A stretch of 6,228 nucleotides of DNA from Pseudomonadota bacterium (lineage in GTDB: Bacteria; Pseudomonadota; Alphaproteobacteria; Rhizobiales; Xanthobacteraceae): NCBI GenBank assembly GCA_023431725.1, contig JAEYVN010000316.1, positions 1 through 6,228 on the forward strand. Direction: 5' to 3'. Within the stretch, counting starts at the first letter, position 1; each line of letters starts with the position of its first letter. Below are positions 4,672 to 6,228 of this stretch, one piece after another. The translations under genes were made by a program, and so were the position numbers. The notes below the pieces were generated by a model. It was given only the letters and a program-made list of their open reading frames with translations. It did not search any database and was not told the origin of the DNA.

Positions 4672-6228
4672 TCACGCCGCCTGCACTTCAATCAGGAATT
4701 GCCGGACACGGGTCTCAAGGCCTTCCGCTTCGAGCGCGAGTGCATCGGCCATGACCTTCACGTCGGCGGCAGTGGTGCGTGCTTCCAGCGAGGCCGTGGC
4801 GACACGGCTCATGGCGTGCGCGCCATTGCGGGCTTCGGTGGAGGCGTTGGTGACGCCTTCGGCAATGATGGAAACAGCGGAGCTCTGTTGCCCCACCGTT
4901 GCTGCCACGCTTGCCGCCATCCCTGACATGTTCTCGATGATGCTGTTGACCTGGGCGATCGCCTGCGTGGCGTCCGCCGTGGCCGACTGGATCGCGCCGA
5001 TCTGACCGGCAATCTCTTCGGTCGCGCGCGCGGTCTGGCCGGCAAGCGATTTGACCTCGGCGGCGACGACGGCAAAGCCGCGTCCCGCCTCACCGGCCCG
5101 TGCGGCTTCGATGGTGGCATTCAGAGCGAGCAAATTCGTCTGGCCGGCAATCGACTGAATGAGGCTGATGACTTCGCCGATGCGGGCCGCCGCACTTGCG
5201 AGTTCGGACATGGTGGTGCTGGTCCGGCGACCTTGCGAAACAGCCTGGGCTGCGACATGCGTCGACTGTTGCGCCTGATTGGCGATCTCGCCGATCGAGG
5301 CGACGAGTTCGTCAACCGACGTGGCCGCGGTCGAGACATTGGCGGATGCGGTCATCACGCGATCTTCTGCGGTGCGCGCCTCCGAAGACATGGCATCGGC
5401 AGAAGCATTGAGGCGGCCGGACGCGGCCTCCAGTCGCTCGGCCGCGCCGCGCACCTGATCGAGCACCGCATTCACCGAACGCTCGAAATTGACGATCGTG
5501 GTGGCGATAGCCTGACTGCGGGCACCCTGCGCGCGCGCGCTCTCGTTGCGCGCTTCGGACAGTTGCTCGCGCTCGATCGTGGTGTCGCGGAATACGAGCA
5601 CGCTCCGCGCCATATCGCCGATGGCATGCTTTTCGTGTGTCGCCGGGATATGCGCCGACGTATCGCCCTGGGCCAAACGCATCATCGTCGAGGAGAGTCG
5701 ATGCAGCGGACGCGTGATGCTGCGTCCGATCAGCCAGCTCAGGATGAGCCCGAGCAGGACGGCCGCGACACCGACCGCAATGATGGTGTTGCGTGTCCTG
5801 ACTTGCGACGCAGCCAATCGTTCGGCGTCGCGGATTGCCGCGTCGCGCACACTTTCGATGATCTGGTCAGCGGCCGGCGTCATCTGTTGCGTATCAAGAT
5901 CAATGATCTTGAGATTGGGCCGCAGCCTGTCGGCGATAGCCGACCATTGCGAGAAGGTGTCGGCATAGGCCTGGACCCGGCCCTGGATGTCCGCGCGTTG
6001 CCCGGCGGTTCCGTCGATGCTGGCGATGGTGCCTGAGAAATTCTTGAATTCAGAAAAGAACAGCGTGTAGGACGTGCTGGTGGACTGGATGCGCTGCTCG
6101 GCCTCGTACCGGCGCATGACCAGGATCGCGACGAGCAGCTTTTTGGCGTCGCTCTCGCCGAGCCAGTCGCTCTTCTCGTTGATGACGCGCTCCACGGCAA
6201 CGCCGGTATCGTACAACTTGCGTTGCAG
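4672..6228 (-). CDS. Methyl-accepting chemotaxis protein, N-terminus beyond window
   Basis: The minus-strand frame is open to the right edge and gives 518 residues, ending at TGA 4674-4672. Fragment residues about 1-145 are helical and presumed periplasmic. The stretch [17 protein letters not shown] recalls the helical bimodular (HBM) ligand-binding domain known from receptors such as McpS, a tentative match. A membrane span lies at about 149-168, then a HAMP domain at 169-220 ([19 protein letters not shown]). The signalling domain contains the almost invariant hairpin tip at about 355-390 ([20 protein letters not shown], then [14 protein letters not shown]), which contacts CheA and CheW. The C-terminus ([12 protein letters not shown]) lacks a CheR-tethering NWETF-like pentapeptide. 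The protein would sense an unidentified periplasmic ligand and adjust CheA kinase activity. The missing part should contain the start, the first membrane span and the rest of the sensor. An in-frame TTG at 6216 is not a credible start, because homologous-looking sequence continues upstream and no first membrane span would be present. Confidence 0.94.
   Translation of the reverse strand: MQRKLYDTGVAVERVINEKSDWLGESDAKKLLVAILVMRRYEAEQRIQSTSTSYTLFFSEFKNFSGTIASIDGTAGQRADIQGRVQAYADTFSQWSAIADRLRPNLKIIDLDTQQMTPAADQIIESVRDAAIRDAERLAASQVRTRNTIIAVGVAAVLLGLILSWLIGRSITRPLHRLSSTMMRLAQGDTSAHIPATHEKHAIGDMARSVLVFRDTTIEREQLSEARNESARAQGARSQAIATTIVNFERSVNAVLDQVRGAAERLEAASGRLNASADAMSSEARTAEDRVMTASANVSTAATSVDELVASIGEIANQAQQSTHVAAQAVSQGRRTSTTMSELASAAARIGEVISLIQSIAGQTNLLALNATIEAARAGEAGRGFAVVAAEVKSLAGQTARATEEIAGQIGAIQSATADATQAIAQVNSIIENMSGMAASVAATVGQQSSAVSIIAEGVTNASTEARNGAHAMSRVATASLEARTTAADVKVMADALALEAEGLETRVRQFLIEVQAA

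Noticed and set aside
5233..6036. Plus-strand open frame of 267 codons opposite the chemoreceptor
   Set aside because: Arg/His/Gly-rich composition typical of a shadow frame; the opposite strand encodes an unmistakable chemotaxis receptor.

Overview
The window looks like a stretch of chromosome from an alphaproteobacterium, most likely Hyphomicrobiales and perhaps close to the Bradyrhizobium/Rhodopseudomonas group. This is inferred from the GC-rich coding sequence, a crotonyl-CoA carboxylase/reductase tail, a rhizobial-style autotransporter and an alphaproteobacterial chemoreceptor. No comparison could be run. There are no tRNA or rRNA genes, CRISPR arrays, insertion sequences or phage genes, and coding density is high.

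Layout from left to right. Bases 1-372 (+) hold the last 123 codons of crotonyl-CoA carboxylase/reductase (ccr), the key enzyme of the ethylmalonyl-CoA pathway. It converges, with a 5-base gap, on a minus-strand gene (378-1520) for a two-domain protein. That protein joins a peroxiredoxin-fold domain without the peroxidatic cysteine to a 2-oxoglutarate/Fe(II) dioxygenase domain whose HxD...H...R metal and cosubstrate residues are intact. A divergent intergenic region (1521-1759) separates it from a plus-strand autotransporter (1760-3619), which has a signal peptide, a short repeat-rich beta-helical passenger and a C-terminal beta-barrel. Two minus-strand genes follow: a YihY/BrkB-family inner-membrane protein (3654-4613) and a methyl-accepting chemotaxis protein (4672-6228) whose N-terminus lies beyond the right edge.

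The divergent region is the main regulatory feature. On the minus strand, a -35/-10 pair with a 17-base spacer can be placed upstream of the dioxygenase gene, and a perfect 9-bp inverted repeat fills that spacer. On the plus strand, two overlapping inverted repeats sit just upstream of, and partly inside, a candidate -35/-10 pair for the autotransporter. A small hairpin then covers the likely ribosome binding site. Both genes therefore look individually controlled, by different operator sequences.

I see no obvious multi-gene system. The genes are mostly single functional units: central carbon metabolism, a possible oxidative modification enzyme, cell surface, inner membrane and chemotaxis. 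The chemoreceptor and yihY genes share a strand with a 58-base gap and could be co-transcribed. The most unusual item is the fusion of a cysteine-less peroxiredoxin fold to a dioxygenase, with its tightly placed operator.
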